The translations under genes were made by a program, and so were the position numbers. A DNA stretch of 64,000 nucleotides. It comes from an uncultured Alphaproteobacteria bacterium. Lineage in GTDB: Bacteria; Pseudomonadota; Alphaproteobacteria; Caulobacterales; Caulobacteraceae. Positions 8,214-16,799 of the stretch are shown one piece after another; position 1 is the stretch's first letter, and every line of letters begins with the position of its first letter. The notes beneath the pieces were generated by a model. It made no database searches. It saw only the letters and a program-made list of their open reading frames with translations, and was not told where the DNA came from. Where the stretch lies: the NCBI GenBank assembly GCA_937920085.1, contig CALETE010000011.1:62001-126000 (forward strand). Reading direction: 5' to 3'.

Positions 8214-8618
8214 TTGACGTCGACCTCAAATAAGATGCCAGATCCGATTGATGTCGCGCTCGGTGCCGCCGTGCGCATTCGGCGTCGAACGATTGGGCTG
8301 TCCCAAGAAGCCCTCGCCAATCAGTGCGGGGTAAGTTTTCAGCAAATCCAAAAATACGAGAATGGTGCCAACCGCATTTCGTTTTCACGCCTCGTACAGA
8401 TCGCCAAGGCTTTGAGGTGTCGCGTTGTAGATCTGATGGATGCCCTAGACTCACCAGATGACGGCGCACCAGGTGAGGTCGACGTTTTGAGCCGCATGCG
8501 CACACCTGGCGCACTCGAATTACTGGCTGCCTTTGAGCAACTCCCCCACGATGCACGGTCCTCGCTGATCGGCTTTATGCGGACGCTAACACCGGTTGAA
8601 TCGTCCGCAGAGCCCTAA
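8214..8618 (+). CDS. XRE-family helix-turn-helix regulator (PraR-like)
   Basis: DNA-binding regulator of 134 aa resembling the alphaproteobacterial PraR/PhrR group: PDPIDVALGAAVRIRR, then GLSQEALANQCGVSFQQIQ and KYENGANRIS. In rhizobia such proteins act in quorum sensing and surface attachment control; the role here is unknown. The frame opens at 8154, but a strong Shine-Dalgarno (GGAGAAGGAGGAG, 8195-8207) sits 6-8 nt before TTG 8214, so I place the start there; ATG 8235 is an alternative. The C-terminal half (about 80-134) has no recognised domain. It is preceded by the gene-free region with the palindrome and converges on tlpA with a 12-nt gap. Confidence 0.8.
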   Translation: MTSTSNKMPDPIDVALGAAVRIRRRTIGLSQEALANQCGVSFQQIQKYENGANRISFSRLVQIAKALRCRVVDLMDALDSPDDGAPGEVDVLSRMRTPGALELLAAFEQLPHDARSSLIGFMRTLTPVESSAEP

Positions 8619-8630
8619 GGCGGCGCAGGC

Positions 8631-9248
8631 CTATTCAGCGAGCAGTTTATCGATGACCGCTTTCGAATCTGGCCCAGACCAGTCGGCGGGGCCCATGATC
8701 CTGCCTTTTTCCACCCCATCTTTTCCGTAAATCACCGTGGTCGGCATGGCCGATGTTGCCGGGACAAGATCGTAGGGAAGCTTCATCTTCGGATCTTGGT
8801 AGAAGTCGAGATTTGGGAACTTGGCGATGAAGGCCATTGCCTTTTCTTTCTGTCTCTCCCCATCCAAGGACACGGTCACGACCGCCACAGGCTTGCCCTT
8901 ATAAGTGGCCGCAAGCTTATCCAAGGTCGGCATTTCAAGAATACAGGGCCCACACCACGTCGCCCAAATATTGACCACGGTCACCTTCCCGCGGAAATCG
9001 GCAATGCGTGTCGGCTTTCCCGACCTATCCAAGAAGCTCGTGGCAGGGGGCGCGCCGGCAGTGGCCGGCAGAATCATCTTGGCCATCTCGCCCTTGGCGA
9101 GGCTCTTCAAACCCATTTCCTGTCGGGGGTTTATAGCAGCCTGTCCTATGATGTAGAGAATGGCCGCGGTGCCGATCCCGGCAACGCCCCAAAGCGCCCA
9201 CTTCAAGGGGTTTGACTTGGGTTTTTCCGCCTCGTGATCCTGGCTCAT
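8631..9248 (-). CDS. tlpA: TlpA-like membrane-anchored thiol:disulfide oxidoreductase
   Basis: Periplasmic thioredoxin-fold reductase, likely serving cytochrome c or cytochrome oxidase maturation. An uncleaved N-terminal anchor lies at about 14-37, the active site WCGPC has Cys99 and Cys102, and a cis-Pro loop (SAMPTTV) lies near 169. The frame extends upstream over argH, but the fitting start is ATG at 9248-9246 (MSQDHEAEKPK), preceded by AGGAG 10 nt away. That ribosome-binding site lies inside the first codons of argH. Its start codon abuts the argH start: the six bases CATATG (9246-9251) contain both. 205 aa is typical for the family. Confidence 0.87.
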   Translation of the reverse strand: MSQDHEAEKPKSNPLKWALWGVAGIGTAAILYIIGQAAINPRQEMGLKSLAKGEMAKMILPATAGAPPATSFLDRSGKPTRIADFRGKVTVVNIWATWCGPCILEMPTLDKLAATYKGKPVAVVTVSLDGERQKEKAMAFIAKFPNLDFYQDPKMKLPYDLVPATSAMPTTVIYGKDGVEKGRIMGPADWSGPDSKAVIDKLLAE

Positions 9249-10667
9249 ATGACGCACGACTCCTCGCATGACTCGAACGGCCAACCTGACGGGCAGGCCA
9301 TGTGGGGCGGACGCTTTAGCGCAAAGCCCGCCGAATTGATGCAGGCGATCAACGTCTCCATCGGATTTGACAAGCGTTTGTCTAGCCAAGACCTGGCTGG
9401 GTCTAGGGCCCACGCGGCTATGTTGGCCCAACAAGGCGTCATCTCCAAGACAGATGAGGCAGAAATTCAGCGGGGCCTGACCGCAATTGAAGCCGAAATG
9501 GCAGCAGGGACCTTTCCCTTTCGCGAGGAATTCGAAGACATTCACATGAATGTCGAGGCACGTCTTCGAGAACTGATCGGTCCCGTCGCCGGGCGTCTGC
9601 ACACAGCACGAAGCCGCAATGACCAAGTCGCCCTAGATTTCCGGCTTTGGGTGCGGGATGCCTGTGATCGAACCAACGGCCAGATCCGAGCCCTACAATT
9701 GGCCTTGATCCGCAAGGCTGAAGCCCACGCCGAAACCTTGATGCCGGGCTTCACCCACCTACAGCCGGCCCAGCCTGTGACCTTTGGTCACCATCTCCTA
9801 GCCTATGTGGAAATGTTTGGACGGGATGCGGGTCGGTTCGGTGACGCCCGTCGCCGGATGAATGAGAGCCCCCTCGGTGCCGCGGCCTTAGCAGGATCGC
9901 CCTTCCCCATTGATCGCGACCAAACTGCCCAGGCCCTAGGTTTTGACAGACCCACAGCCAACTCTCTGGACAGTGTCTCAGATCGCGACTTCGCCCTTGA
10001 GGCCCTCGCAGCCGCCACCCTGTGCGGTGTGCACCTATCGCGGTTGGCCGAGGAAATCGTGATCTGGACCACCCCTCAGTTTGGCTTCATCCGACTGTCA
10101 GATGCCTTCACCACTGGGTCTTCAATCATGCCCCAGAAGAAGAACCCTGACGCCGCCGAATTGATTAGGGCCAAGGTTGGGCGGCTCCTGGGGTCGTTTA
10201 CCCAACTGACGGTGGTCATGAAGGGCCTGCCCCTGGCCTATTCAAAGGACATGCAGGAAGACAAGGTTCCGACCTTTGAAGCTTTTGACGCCCTTGAGCT
10301 GTCCTTGCTGGCAATGGCCGGGATGATCGACGATCTCGAACCTGTTCCCACACGCATGGCGCACGCGGCTGGGGCGGGGTACTCGACCGCGACAGATCTG
10401 GCCGATTGGCTGGTTCGGACCCTCGACATGCCCTTCCGCGACGCCCACCATGTCACCGGGCAAGCAGTGAAGCGGGCCGAAACCCTTGGGTGTGATCTTT
10501 CAGAGCTTCCGCTGTCAGATCTCCAGGCCTTGTCCCAGGGCATTACCGCAGACATCTATGACGTCCTCACACCTCGCGCCTCTGCGGCCAGCCGTCGCTC
10601 CTATGGCGGCACCTCTCCAGACCAAGTTCGCGCCCAGGCAGGGCGATGGAAGGACAAACTGAAATGA
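9249..10667 (+). CDS. argH: Argininosuccinate lyase
   Basis: Last step of arginine synthesis: argininosuccinate to arginine plus fumarate. Fumarase/aspartase superfamily; N-terminal MWGGRF, TARSRNDQV motif near 118, and the signature GSSIMPQKKNPD near 288-299. Start ATG 9249 gives 472 aa with a 17-residue leader before MWGGRF; ATG 9300 would begin exactly at MWGGRF as in E. coli; GTG 9234 would overlap tlpA. No Shine-Dalgarno precedes ATG 9249, so a leaderless mRNA is possible, with the promoter inside tlpA. The 3' end overlaps the small lipoprotein gene by ATGA (10664-10667), starting an argH-lptM-lysA operon. Confidence 0.95.
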   Translation: MTHDSSHDSNGQPDGQAMWGGRFSAKPAELMQAINVSIGFDKRLSSQDLAGSRAHAAMLAQQGVISKTDEAEIQRGLTAIEAEMAAGTFPFREEFEDIHMNVEARLRELIGPVAGRLHTARSRNDQVALDFRLWVRDACDRTNGQIRALQLALIRKAEAHAETLMPGFTHLQPAQPVTFGHHLLAYVEMFGRDAGRFGDARRRMNESPLGAAALAGSPFPIDRDQTAQALGFDRPTANSLDSVSDRDFALEALAAATLCGVHLSRLAEEIVIWTTPQFGFIRLSDAFTTGSSIMPQKKNPDAAELIRAKVGRLLGSFTQLTVVMKGLPLAYSKDMQEDKVPTFEAFDALELSLLAMAGMIDDLEPVPTRMAHAAGAGYSTATDLADWLVRTLDMPFRDAHHVTGQAVKRAETLGCDLSELPLSDLQALSQGITADIYDVLTPRASAASRRSYGGTSPDQVRAQAGRWKDKLK

Positions 10668-10930
10668 ACCGCCCGTTCTTTTTTCTGATGGGGCTCATGG
10701 CCGTCCTCAGCCTAAGCGGCTGCGGGAAACTTGGTGAGCTTGAACGTCCAGGTCCAGATGGTGGCGTCGACGCAGGACCAGAGCCCTCTAAAACAGTCCG
10801 CACAGTCGATCCTCGCGACCGTAATTCAGATCCTGCGCCGTCCCGCACCAACCCCATTGAGTCCACCAACAACCCGGCTGCGAGCGGTCCGCAGGGGGTT
10901 CTGGATGACCCGTACGCCCGCCCGCAATGA
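10664..10930 (+). CDS. lptM: Small lipoprotein LptM (YifL)-like
   Basis: 88-aa lipoprotein: a short hydrophobic signal, then lipobox LSGC, then GKLGELERPGP, which fits the LptM/YifL pattern (GCGxKGPLxxP). E. coli LptM assists maturation of the LptD/E lipopolysaccharide translocon at the outer membrane. The residue after Cys is Gly, compatible with outer-membrane sorting. The rest is Pro/Asp/Asn-rich and likely disordered. Position between argH and lysA is the family's classical context and strengthens the call. Start ATG 10664 overlaps the argH stop, and its own stop overlaps the lysA start (10927-10930), so all three are translationally coupled. Confidence 0.75.
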   Translation: MNRPFFFLMGLMAVLSLSGCGKLGELERPGPDGGVDAGPEPSKTVRTVDPRDRNSDPAPSRTNPIESTNNPAASGPQGVLDDPYARPQ

Positions 10931-12210
10931 ATCATTTCGAGCCCATTGATGGGGAACTGGCCTGTGAAGGCGTTCTGCTCAGCGATATTGCGCGAGCCGT
11001 TGGCACACCGGTCTATGTCTATTCGAGCGCAACCCTTGAGCGCCATTTCAATGTCCTTCGCCAGGCTCTGGCGGCAGAGGGGATAAAGGGCGAAAATGGC
11101 GGGGAAGCGCTGATCGCATTTGCCGTAAAGGCGAATTCCAATCTCGCCGTCCTAAAAGTTCTAGCTCAGCAAGGGGCTGGGGCCGACACCGTCTCGGAAG
11201 GCGAAATTCGCCGCGCCCTTGCGGCAGGAATTCCTGCCCACAAAATCGTCTTCTCAGGGGTCGGAAAGACAGCGAGCGAATTGGCCTTCGCCTTGAAGGC
11301 GGGGGTTTCGGAAATCAATGTCGAGTCTGAACCCGAAATGCACCTCGCATCTCAGGTTGCCCAAAGCCTGGGAACCCGCGCTGTCATTGCCATTCGCGTC
11401 AATCCGGACGTCTCCGCCGGCGGCCATGCCAAGATCGCAACGGGCAAGGCGGACAATAAGTTCGGCGTGTCTTTCTCTGAAGCGGAACGTTTATACGCCC
11501 AGGCGTCAAATAATGCAGGCCTGAGGCCAGTGGGCATGACCTGTCACATCGGCAGTCAGATCACAGACCTGGCGCCCATGGCGGTCGCATTTTCCAAAAT
11601 GAAGGGCCTGGTTCAGCGGCTGCGCGGCGAAGGACTGGCAGTCGAGCGCTTAGACTTAGGTGGCGGCTTAGGGGCACCCTATTTCAATCAACCCACGCCC
11701 CCGTCTCCGGCCGACTATGCCCGGATGATCGCCCAGACCATGGGCGACCTTGATGTGGCCTATTCCTTCGAGCCTGGACGTATGATCGCGGCCAATGCCG
11801 GCATACTGTTGTCACAGGTCTTGCACATCCACCGTCGCCCCGAGGGACGGCAGTTCGCCGTGATTGACGCAGCGATGAATGACCTGATCCGGCCAGCTAT
11901 GTATGACGCCTACCACGACATTAAACCCGTCGTCGTTCGGCAGGGGCCTGCAGAAACCTATGACGTTGTCGGGCCTATCTGTGAGACGGGCGATACCTTC
12001 ACCCGCGAGCGCGACCTGCCGCCCTTAGCCGCTGGTGATCTCGTGGCCTTTCTCAGCGCGGGTGCTTACGGCGCGGTGATGTCGAGCCAGTATAACAGCC
12101 GGCTCTTGGTTCCAGAGGTCTTAGTTCGGGGTGACCAGTTTGCTGTGGTTCGGCCCCGGCCAACCTATGAGGCCATGCTCGATCAGGATGTCGTTCCCGA
12201 TTGGCTCTAA
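10927..12210 (+). CDS. lysA: Diaminopimelate decarboxylase
   Basis: PLP enzyme making lysine from meso-diaminopimelate. Fold-III alanine-racemase-type barrel with the PLP lysine Lys68 in FAVKAN, HIGSQ near 203, the phosphate-binding GGGLG near 242, and the CETGD segment near 352 that supplies the active-site Cys and substrate-binding Glu from the partner subunit. 427 aa is the expected length. Translationally coupled to the small lipoprotein gene by an ATGA overlap. It converges on the phosphoribosyltransferase gene with a 4-nt gap. Confidence 0.95.
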   Translation: MNHFEPIDGELACEGVLLSDIARAVGTPVYVYSSATLERHFNVLRQALAAEGIKGENGGEALIAFAVKANSNLAVLKVLAQQGAGADTVSEGEIRRALAAGIPAHKIVFSGVGKTASELAFALKAGVSEINVESEPEMHLASQVAQSLGTRAVIAIRVNPDVSAGGHAKIATGKADNKFGVSFSEAERLYAQASNNAGLRPVGMTCHIGSQITDLAPMAVAFSKMKGLVQRLRGEGLAVERLDLGGGLGAPYFNQPTPPSPADYARMIAQTMGDLDVAYSFEPGRMIAANAGILLSQVLHIHRRPEGRQFAVIDAAMNDLIRPAMYDAYHDIKPVVVRQGPAETYDVVGPICETGDTFTRERDLPPLAAGDLVAFLSAGAYGAVMSSQYNSRLLVPEVLVRGDQFAVVRPRPTYEAMLDQDVVPDWL

Positions 12211-12214
12211 CGAC

Positions 12215-12745
12215 CTAATCCAGGGCACCAATATAGGGTAGGCCACGCTGAGCGCCCGCCGCATCCATGCCGTAACCGACAAGAAAGCGGGCCGGAGCCG
12301 CCCAGGCACTGAAATCTGGTTCTATGGCCCGCGCATTGGGCCAAGGCTTGGACGCAAACACGGCGGTTAGGACATCGCTGGCACCTGCATCTCGCACCAA
12401 TCGATGTGCCTCAGACAAGGACAAGCCCGTGTCGACGACATCGTCGATGATCAGGGCACGACGCCCTGCCAGGGGTCTTTGCAGGTCCGCGCGGACCTCG
12501 CACCGGCCAAGACTGGCCCGCTCATCACCGTAGGAAGCAAGCCAAAGGGCGTCGAAACGCACGTGGCGGCCAATTCGAGCCAGGGCACGGGTCAGGTCAG
12601 CGGCAAACCAGATGCCGCCGGTCAAGAGACAGACCGCGACCGTCTCGTCGTCAATCCGCGGCGCGATCTGTGCGGCAAGATCGGCAACCTTCTCAGCCAC
12701 GTCTTGTTCGGTCAGCAGTACGGTGGGAACTCGGGCATCAATCAT
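12215..12745 (-). CDS. hpt: Hypoxanthine-type phosphoribosyltransferase
   Basis: Purine-salvage phosphoribosyltransferase, 176 aa. The PRPP-binding motif is ALIIDDVVDTGLS with Asp101, Asp102 and Thr106; an N-terminal LLTGG loop (40-44) and a flexible-loop region near 70-80 (ASYGDE) also fit Hpt. The C-terminal VGYGMD is typical of hypoxanthine/guanine enzymes. Its start (12745) lies 8 nt inside the 3' end of the zinc-ribbon gene, so the two are likely co-transcribed leftward. Exact base preference cannot be assigned. Confidence 0.85.
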   Translation of the reverse strand: MIDARVPTVLLTEQDVAEKVADLAAQIAPRIDDETVAVCLLTGGIWFAADLTRALARIGRHVRFDALWLASYGDERASLGRCEVRADLQRPLAGRRALIIDDVVDTGLSLSEAHRLVRDAGASDVLTAVFASKPWPNARAIEPDFSAWAAPARFLVGYGMDAAGAQRGLPYIGALD

Positions 12746-13649
12746 GGGGACTCAAGGCGTAAGGAGAAGATTCGGGAAGAGGCTTCGCCTCTTGGAGTGC
12801 GGGCCCGATTTCATGAGTATGCTCATCTGAGTCTGCCGCCGCCTCTGATGGGTTGTGGTGGTCGGGCGACGGGGATGCCTTAGATCCCGGCCTTTGACGC
12901 GCGGGTCTGCGCGCAGCCTCTGGGGCAAAGGCCACTTCAAGCTGACTGGCCGCCAGCGGCGGGTCGAGCAGGGCGATATTGAAATGTCGGGTCTCGCCCG
13001 CCGGAACAACCGCATCGGCGGGCTGAGCTATTTTGGTGGCAACGGGTTTTCCGGCCTTGTTGAGAAGACTGACCCTCAATGGGGGTGCCTCAATCGGCTT
13101 GTCTTTCAAATTACGCAGGACGCCCGTTACGGAAAGGGCGGCGTGGCCGTCCTGTAGGGAAGGTTGAGCCTGAATCCCCTCGATCGTTAAGCCCAAGCTA
13201 TTGACCGGTAATCCGACCCAAGCGTAGGCCGCCGCAGTCTTGGGCCAAAGACCGACGACGTTAATTCGAAACACAGCCGCAAGACCCAACATCACCACCA
13301 GAGCTGCGGCCATCCCGGCCCAGATGATCCCTGTGGCCGCCGCCTGGCGCACCCTGCGCTCATCTTCCTTCTTGGCGCGGTAGATCTTGGAGATTTCTGG
13401 ACCCTCAGCTTCTGAGGGATCCTTAGACTCCAGCTCTGGCAGGAAGGCGCTGGCATCAACCGCATCATTTTCACGGTCGGCTCTTGAAAAAATGACATCG
13501 AGATCACCGTCCCCGTCGCCAGCTTCGGGCGTGGGGTGGGCTTTCCATCGATGACCGCAGTCGGCGCACCTGACCGCACGCCCATCCGGCGGTATCTTAG
13601 ACGCGTCGACCGTATAGCTGGTGGCGCATTTTGGACAGGTCAGGATCAT
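12738..13649 (-). CDS. MJ0042 zinc-ribbon membrane protein (DUF3426-type)
   Basis: 303-aa protein beginning with an MJ0042-type zinc ribbon: Cys5, Cys8, Cys28 and Cys31. An acidic linker, a single membrane segment at about 105-125 (WAGMAAALVVMLGLAAVF) and an extracytoplasmic DUF3426-like domain follow; the last 50 residues are Pro/Ser/Glu/His-rich and probably disordered. Such proteins are common in proteobacteria without a firm function. It overlaps hpt by 8 nt and is divergent from ftsE. The 197-nt gap to ftsE (or 95 nt if ftsE starts earlier) holds both promoters. Confidence 0.8.
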   Translation of the reverse strand: MILTCPKCATSYTVDASKIPPDGRAVRCADCGHRWKAHPTPEAGDGDGDLDVIFSRADRENDAVDASAFLPELESKDPSEAEGPEISKIYRAKKEDERRVRQAAATGIIWAGMAAALVVMLGLAAVFRINVVGLWPKTAAAYAWVGLPVNSLGLTIEGIQAQPSLQDGHAALSVTGVLRNLKDKPIEAPPLRVSLLNKAGKPVATKIAQPADAVVPAGETRHFNIALLDPPLAASQLEVAFAPEAARRPARQRPGSKASPSPDHHNPSEAAADSDEHTHEIGPALQEAKPLPESSPYALSPHD

Positions 13650-13846
13650 AGAAGTCAGAGTGTAGAGGTGTTCGCAGAAAACATGCGACCCTAGATTCGC
13701 AGATTTCTCTCAGTTTTTGCTCTGAAGCTCAGAGCGCGTAAGGCTTGCCTGAGGCCGACTTAAAAATACTGGCGTACCTAGAGTTGCCGCAGCAGGCCGT
13801 TAGCAAACGCAAGGATAGACTCGCGAGTTGGTCCGACATTTGTGAT

Positions 13847-14602
13847 ATGCACTCATTTTTCCGCACTGCAGGCGTGGGATCATCTCCATTGACTAGGCTA
13901 AGCGCCAATCCGTTCGCCACAGACGAAGTCCTGCGGTTTGACGATGTTTCGCTGAGCTATGGACGGCACGCTGAGGCCCTTCGCAGGATCAGCTTTCACC
14001 TAAAGCCAGGATCTTTTCACTTCATCACCGGTGCCTCCGGAGCCGGCAAGAGCTCGCTGATGAAATTGATCTATATGGCGGTCAAGCCAACCACCGGGAG
14101 GATCGAGCTTTTTGGCCACGATGTATCGAAGGTGTCTGCCCGCGACTTACCGTTTCTTCGACGCAGGGTTGGCGTCGTCTTTCAAGACTTTCGCCTGTTG
14201 GATCATCTGTCGGCCTTCGACAACGCCGCCGTACCCCTCAGGATTTCTGGCCGCAAACCTGACTCCTACCGGAGCGACGTCGCAGAATTACTGACTTGGG
14301 TTGGGCTACACGATCGCATGAATGCGATGCCACCGACCCTTGCTGGTGGCGAAAAGCAGAGATTGGCGATCGCCCGTGCCGTGGTCGGGCGGCCAGAAAT
14401 CCTGTTGGCTGATGAGCCCACGGGAAATCTCGACGCGGATATGAGCGAGCGGATCCTGAAACTCTTTACCCAGCTCAATAGACTTGGCACGACCGTGCTC
14501 ATCGCCACACACGATCTGGCCATGGTGGCCCGGTCTGGGATGCCGGTCCTGCATCTTGAGGCGGGCCGTCTGATCCGACGGGGGTCAGGGGTGGAAAGAT
14601 GA
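13847..14602 (+). CDS. ftsE: Cell-division ABC transporter ATPase FtsE
   Basis: ATPase that with FtsX controls septal peptidoglycan hydrolysis. Walker A GASGAGKSS, Q-loop FQDFRLL, signature LAGGEKQRL (usual form LSGGEQ, so Gln is replaced by Lys), Walker B ILLADEPTG and the H-loop ATHD are all present. The frame is open from 13745, which would add 34 residues of no family resemblance. ATG 13847 gives 251 aa; TTG 13889 gives 237 aa, nearer the family norm of about 220-240. No convincing Shine-Dalgarno decides it. The stop overlaps ftsX by ATGA, and the run continues into ydcF and plsC. Confidence 0.9.
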   Translation: MHSFFRTAGVGSSPLTRLSANPFATDEVLRFDDVSLSYGRHAEALRRISFHLKPGSFHFITGASGAGKSSLMKLIYMAVKPTTGRIELFGHDVSKVSARDLPFLRRRVGVVFQDFRLLDHLSAFDNAAVPLRISGRKPDSYRSDVAELLTWVGLHDRMNAMPPTLAGGEKQRLAIARAVVGRPEILLADEPTGNLDADMSERILKLFTQLNRLGTTVLIATHDLAMVARSGMPVLHLEAGRLIRRGSGVER

Positions 14603-15489
14603 GCGACCCCTTAGCCCGCCGATGGCGACCTGCCACCTTCCTTCCAGAATCCGACAACCGGGATGGAAGCCTAACCTTCGTCGTCTCGACCCTGTGCTTT
14701 CTTGCCTGCCTGATGGCATTAACCGTCTTGGCGAGCAATCGTGCGGTGAATACCTGGTCAGATCAATTGACCAGCCAGGCGACCATTATTGTCAGGCCCC
14801 GTGCCAATGAGACACCCGACCTTGCTGCCGCTCGGGCTGCGGAAGCCTTGGCCGGTGTTCCCGGCGTTACAGAAGCCCATGCCCTTGAGCGCGCAAAGGT
14901 CGAAGCCCTGGTAGAGCCCTGGTTGGGGGACATTTCAGACCTGAAAGACCTACCCATCCCGCGACTTGTCGCCGTTGATCTCGATAATGCCCGTCCGGCA
15001 GCACCTTCAACCCTGGCCGCGGCGCTGAAAGTTCGGGGCATTGATGGCATAGTTGATGACCACTCAATCTGGACCCGAGACATCGCCAGGTCCGCCAGCA
15101 TCATTCGCTGGGTGTGTGGTGGCGTCTTCCTGATGATCACGGCTTCGGCGGGGGCTATTATCGCCTTTGCCACACGGGCGGGTCTGTTAGCCCGCCGTGA
15201 GGTGGTCGAGGTTCTGCACCTGACTGGGGCAGAAAATCTCTTTATTGCCAGACTATTCCAAATCCGATTTGCTCAGCTTTCGGCGATTGCCGGAGCTCTC
15301 GGCGCGGTTGGCGCTGCTGGGGTCGGAGCTATTCTGCGACTTACCGCAGGCGGGGGAGAGCTTACCCATGCCATTCCGATCCTTTGGTCAGATCTGCTGG
15401 CGGTGGCACCCTGCCCATTGGTAGCTGCCCTGGTAGCCGCCATTGCAGCACGGGTGACGGCAGAACGCATGATTTCGGAAATTACATGA
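14599..15489 (+). CDS. ftsX: Cell-division membrane protein FtsX
   Basis: Permease-like partner of FtsE, 296 aa. A cytoplasmic N-terminus, a first membrane helix near 27-47, a periplasmic loop of about 110 residues, then three further helices (near 168-195, 215-245 and 262-285) give the FtsX four-helix plan. In the family the periplasmic loop recruits amidase activators such as EnvC. ATGA overlap with ftsE at the start and with the YdcF gene at the end (15486-15489). It is shorter than E. coli FtsX, as usual in alphaproteobacteria. Confidence 0.9.
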   Translation: MSDPLARRWRPATFLPESDNRDGSLTFVVSTLCFLACLMALTVLASNRAVNTWSDQLTSQATIIVRPRANETPDLAAARAAEALAGVPGVTEAHALERAKVEALVEPWLGDISDLKDLPIPRLVAVDLDNARPAAPSTLAAALKVRGIDGIVDDHSIWTRDIARSASIIRWVCGGVFLMITASAGAIIAFATRAGLLARREVVEVLHLTGAENLFIARLFQIRFAQLSAIAGALGAVGAAGVGAILRLTAGGGELTHAIPILWSDLLAVAPCPLVAALVAAIAARVTAERMISEIT

Positions 15490-16085
15490 AGACCTTGGCC
15501 GCACTCCTTCTAGCTTCCGTCATTTGGGCGGTCGGCCTAGTGACCTTTGCCGATCGGGTGGAGCGATCCACGCCAGCGCGTCTGCCTACCAAGGCCCAGG
15601 GCGTGGTTGCCTTGACCGGCATTGGCTCAAACGAGCGTATTGGTGCCGGGGTCGTCCTGCTTGAAAGGGGCCTTGCCCAGCGCATGTTGGTCTCAGGGGT
15701 CAATCGCGAAGTCAGCCGGGAAGATATTCGCGCCGTCAGCCGGGCAGTGCGCCGCGTTTATGACTGCTGCATTGACCTGGGATTTACCGCCGCAGACACG
15801 GTCGGAAATGCGCGGGAAACCTCAGAATGGGCTCGCGCCATGCGCTATGACAATCTGATCGTCGTGACTGCCGACTACCACATGCCAAGGGCCATGCTGG
15901 AACTTCGATCCGCCATGCCCCAGGCTAGACTCCAAGCCTATCCAGTCGCGACTTCGGTCTTCAACGCCCACCGCTGGTGGCGCAGTTCTAAATCGGCTCG
16001 CTTGATGATCGTGGAGTATTCGAAGTATCTGGCCATACTGGGTCGCGAAACTGTCCGCGGCCTCGGCCCTTCGGCGAAAGGCTGA
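15486..16085 (+). CDS. YdcF/ElyC-family (DUF218) membrane-anchored protein
   Basis: 199-aa DUF218-family protein with an N-terminal signal anchor (LAALLLASVIWAVGLVTF). Family landmarks: VALTG near 38, LSG/VSG-like strand before the helix, ADTVGNARETSEWA near 98-111 and TADYHMPRAM near 122-131. ElyC, SanA and YdcF relatives act in envelope integrity. A longer frame begins at 15384, but ATG 15486 overlapping the ftsX stop is the sensible start. Located between ftsX and plsC, consistent with an envelope role. Exact reaction unknown. Confidence 0.8.
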   Translation: MKTLAALLLASVIWAVGLVTFADRVERSTPARLPTKAQGVVALTGIGSNERIGAGVVLLERGLAQRMLVSGVNREVSREDIRAVSRAVRRVYDCCIDLGFTAADTVGNARETSEWARAMRYDNLIVVTADYHMPRAMLELRSAMPQARLQAYPVATSVFNAHRWWRSSKSARLMIVEYSKYLAILGRETVRGLGPSAKG

Positions 16086-16088
16086 CCT

Positions 16089-16799
16089 TTGACTCTGCTC
16101 CGCTCCCTGGTCTTTGCGTTCTTATTTTACTTTTGGTCGCTGATTTTCTCACTGTCCATGATGCCATTTCTGCTGGCACCGCCCCTGTGGACCGTGCGTG
16201 CCTTAAGCGTGTGGAGCGCTGGCATCAGCCTCCTGCTCAGGGTCATATGCGGAGTGAAGGTGGAAATTCGCGGCCTGGAACACAGGCCTAAAGGGCCCGC
16301 CATTGTCGCACCCAAGCATCAATGCATGTTGGATGTTTTCGCCCAATTTGGTGCCCTCCCATCGGTTCTTTTCGTCATGAAAAAAGAGCTGACCTACATT
16401 CCCCTCTTCGGCTGGATCGCCTTGAAGATGGGCAGCATTGTCGTTGACCGAGACGGCCATTCCGCCGCCCTAAAGAAAATGGTCAAGGATGCACAGGTGC
16501 AGTTTGATCGCTCCCCCCGACAATTGCTGATTTTCCCGGAGGGGACCCGGGGCGAGCCCGGCGCTCAAACGGTCTACAAGCCGGGCATAGCTGCCCTCTA
16601 TCGCGAGCTAAATTTGCCTGTGCATCCAGTGGCCACCAATTCAGGAACCCATTGGCCAGCGCACGGTCTAATGCGCTATCCGGGGACTGTCGTCTTTGAA
16701 TATCTGGAGCCCATACCCGCGGGCCTCAAGCGGGGCGAGTTCATGCGCATTCTTCAAGAGCGCATCGATACAGCCTCCGAAAAGCTGATCGGCCTCTAG
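16089..16799 (+). CDS. plsC: 1-acyl-sn-glycerol-3-phosphate acyltransferase
   Basis: Inner-membrane enzyme converting lysophosphatidic acid to phosphatidic acid. N-terminal hydrophobic region (1-55), acceptor motif H77-x4-D82 (HQCMLD), and FPEGTRGEPG with Glu151 near 149-158; 236 aa is typical. The start is TTG 16089, three bases after the YdcF stop, with no better ATG in frame nearby. Last gene of the ftsE-ftsX-ydcF-plsC run. Its stop shares CTAG (16796-16799) with the convergent ChaC-like gene. Confidence 0.9.
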   Translation: MTLLRSLVFAFLFYFWSLIFSLSMMPFLLAPPLWTVRALSVWSAGISLLLRVICGVKVEIRGLEHRPKGPAIVAPKHQCMLDVFAQFGALPSVLFVMKKELTYIPLFGWIALKMGSIVVDRDGHSAALKKMVKDAQVQFDRSPRQLLIFPEGTRGEPGAQTVYKPGIAALYRELNLPVHPVATNSGTHWPAHGLMRYPGTVVFEYLEPIPAGLKRGEFMRILQERIDTASEKLIGL

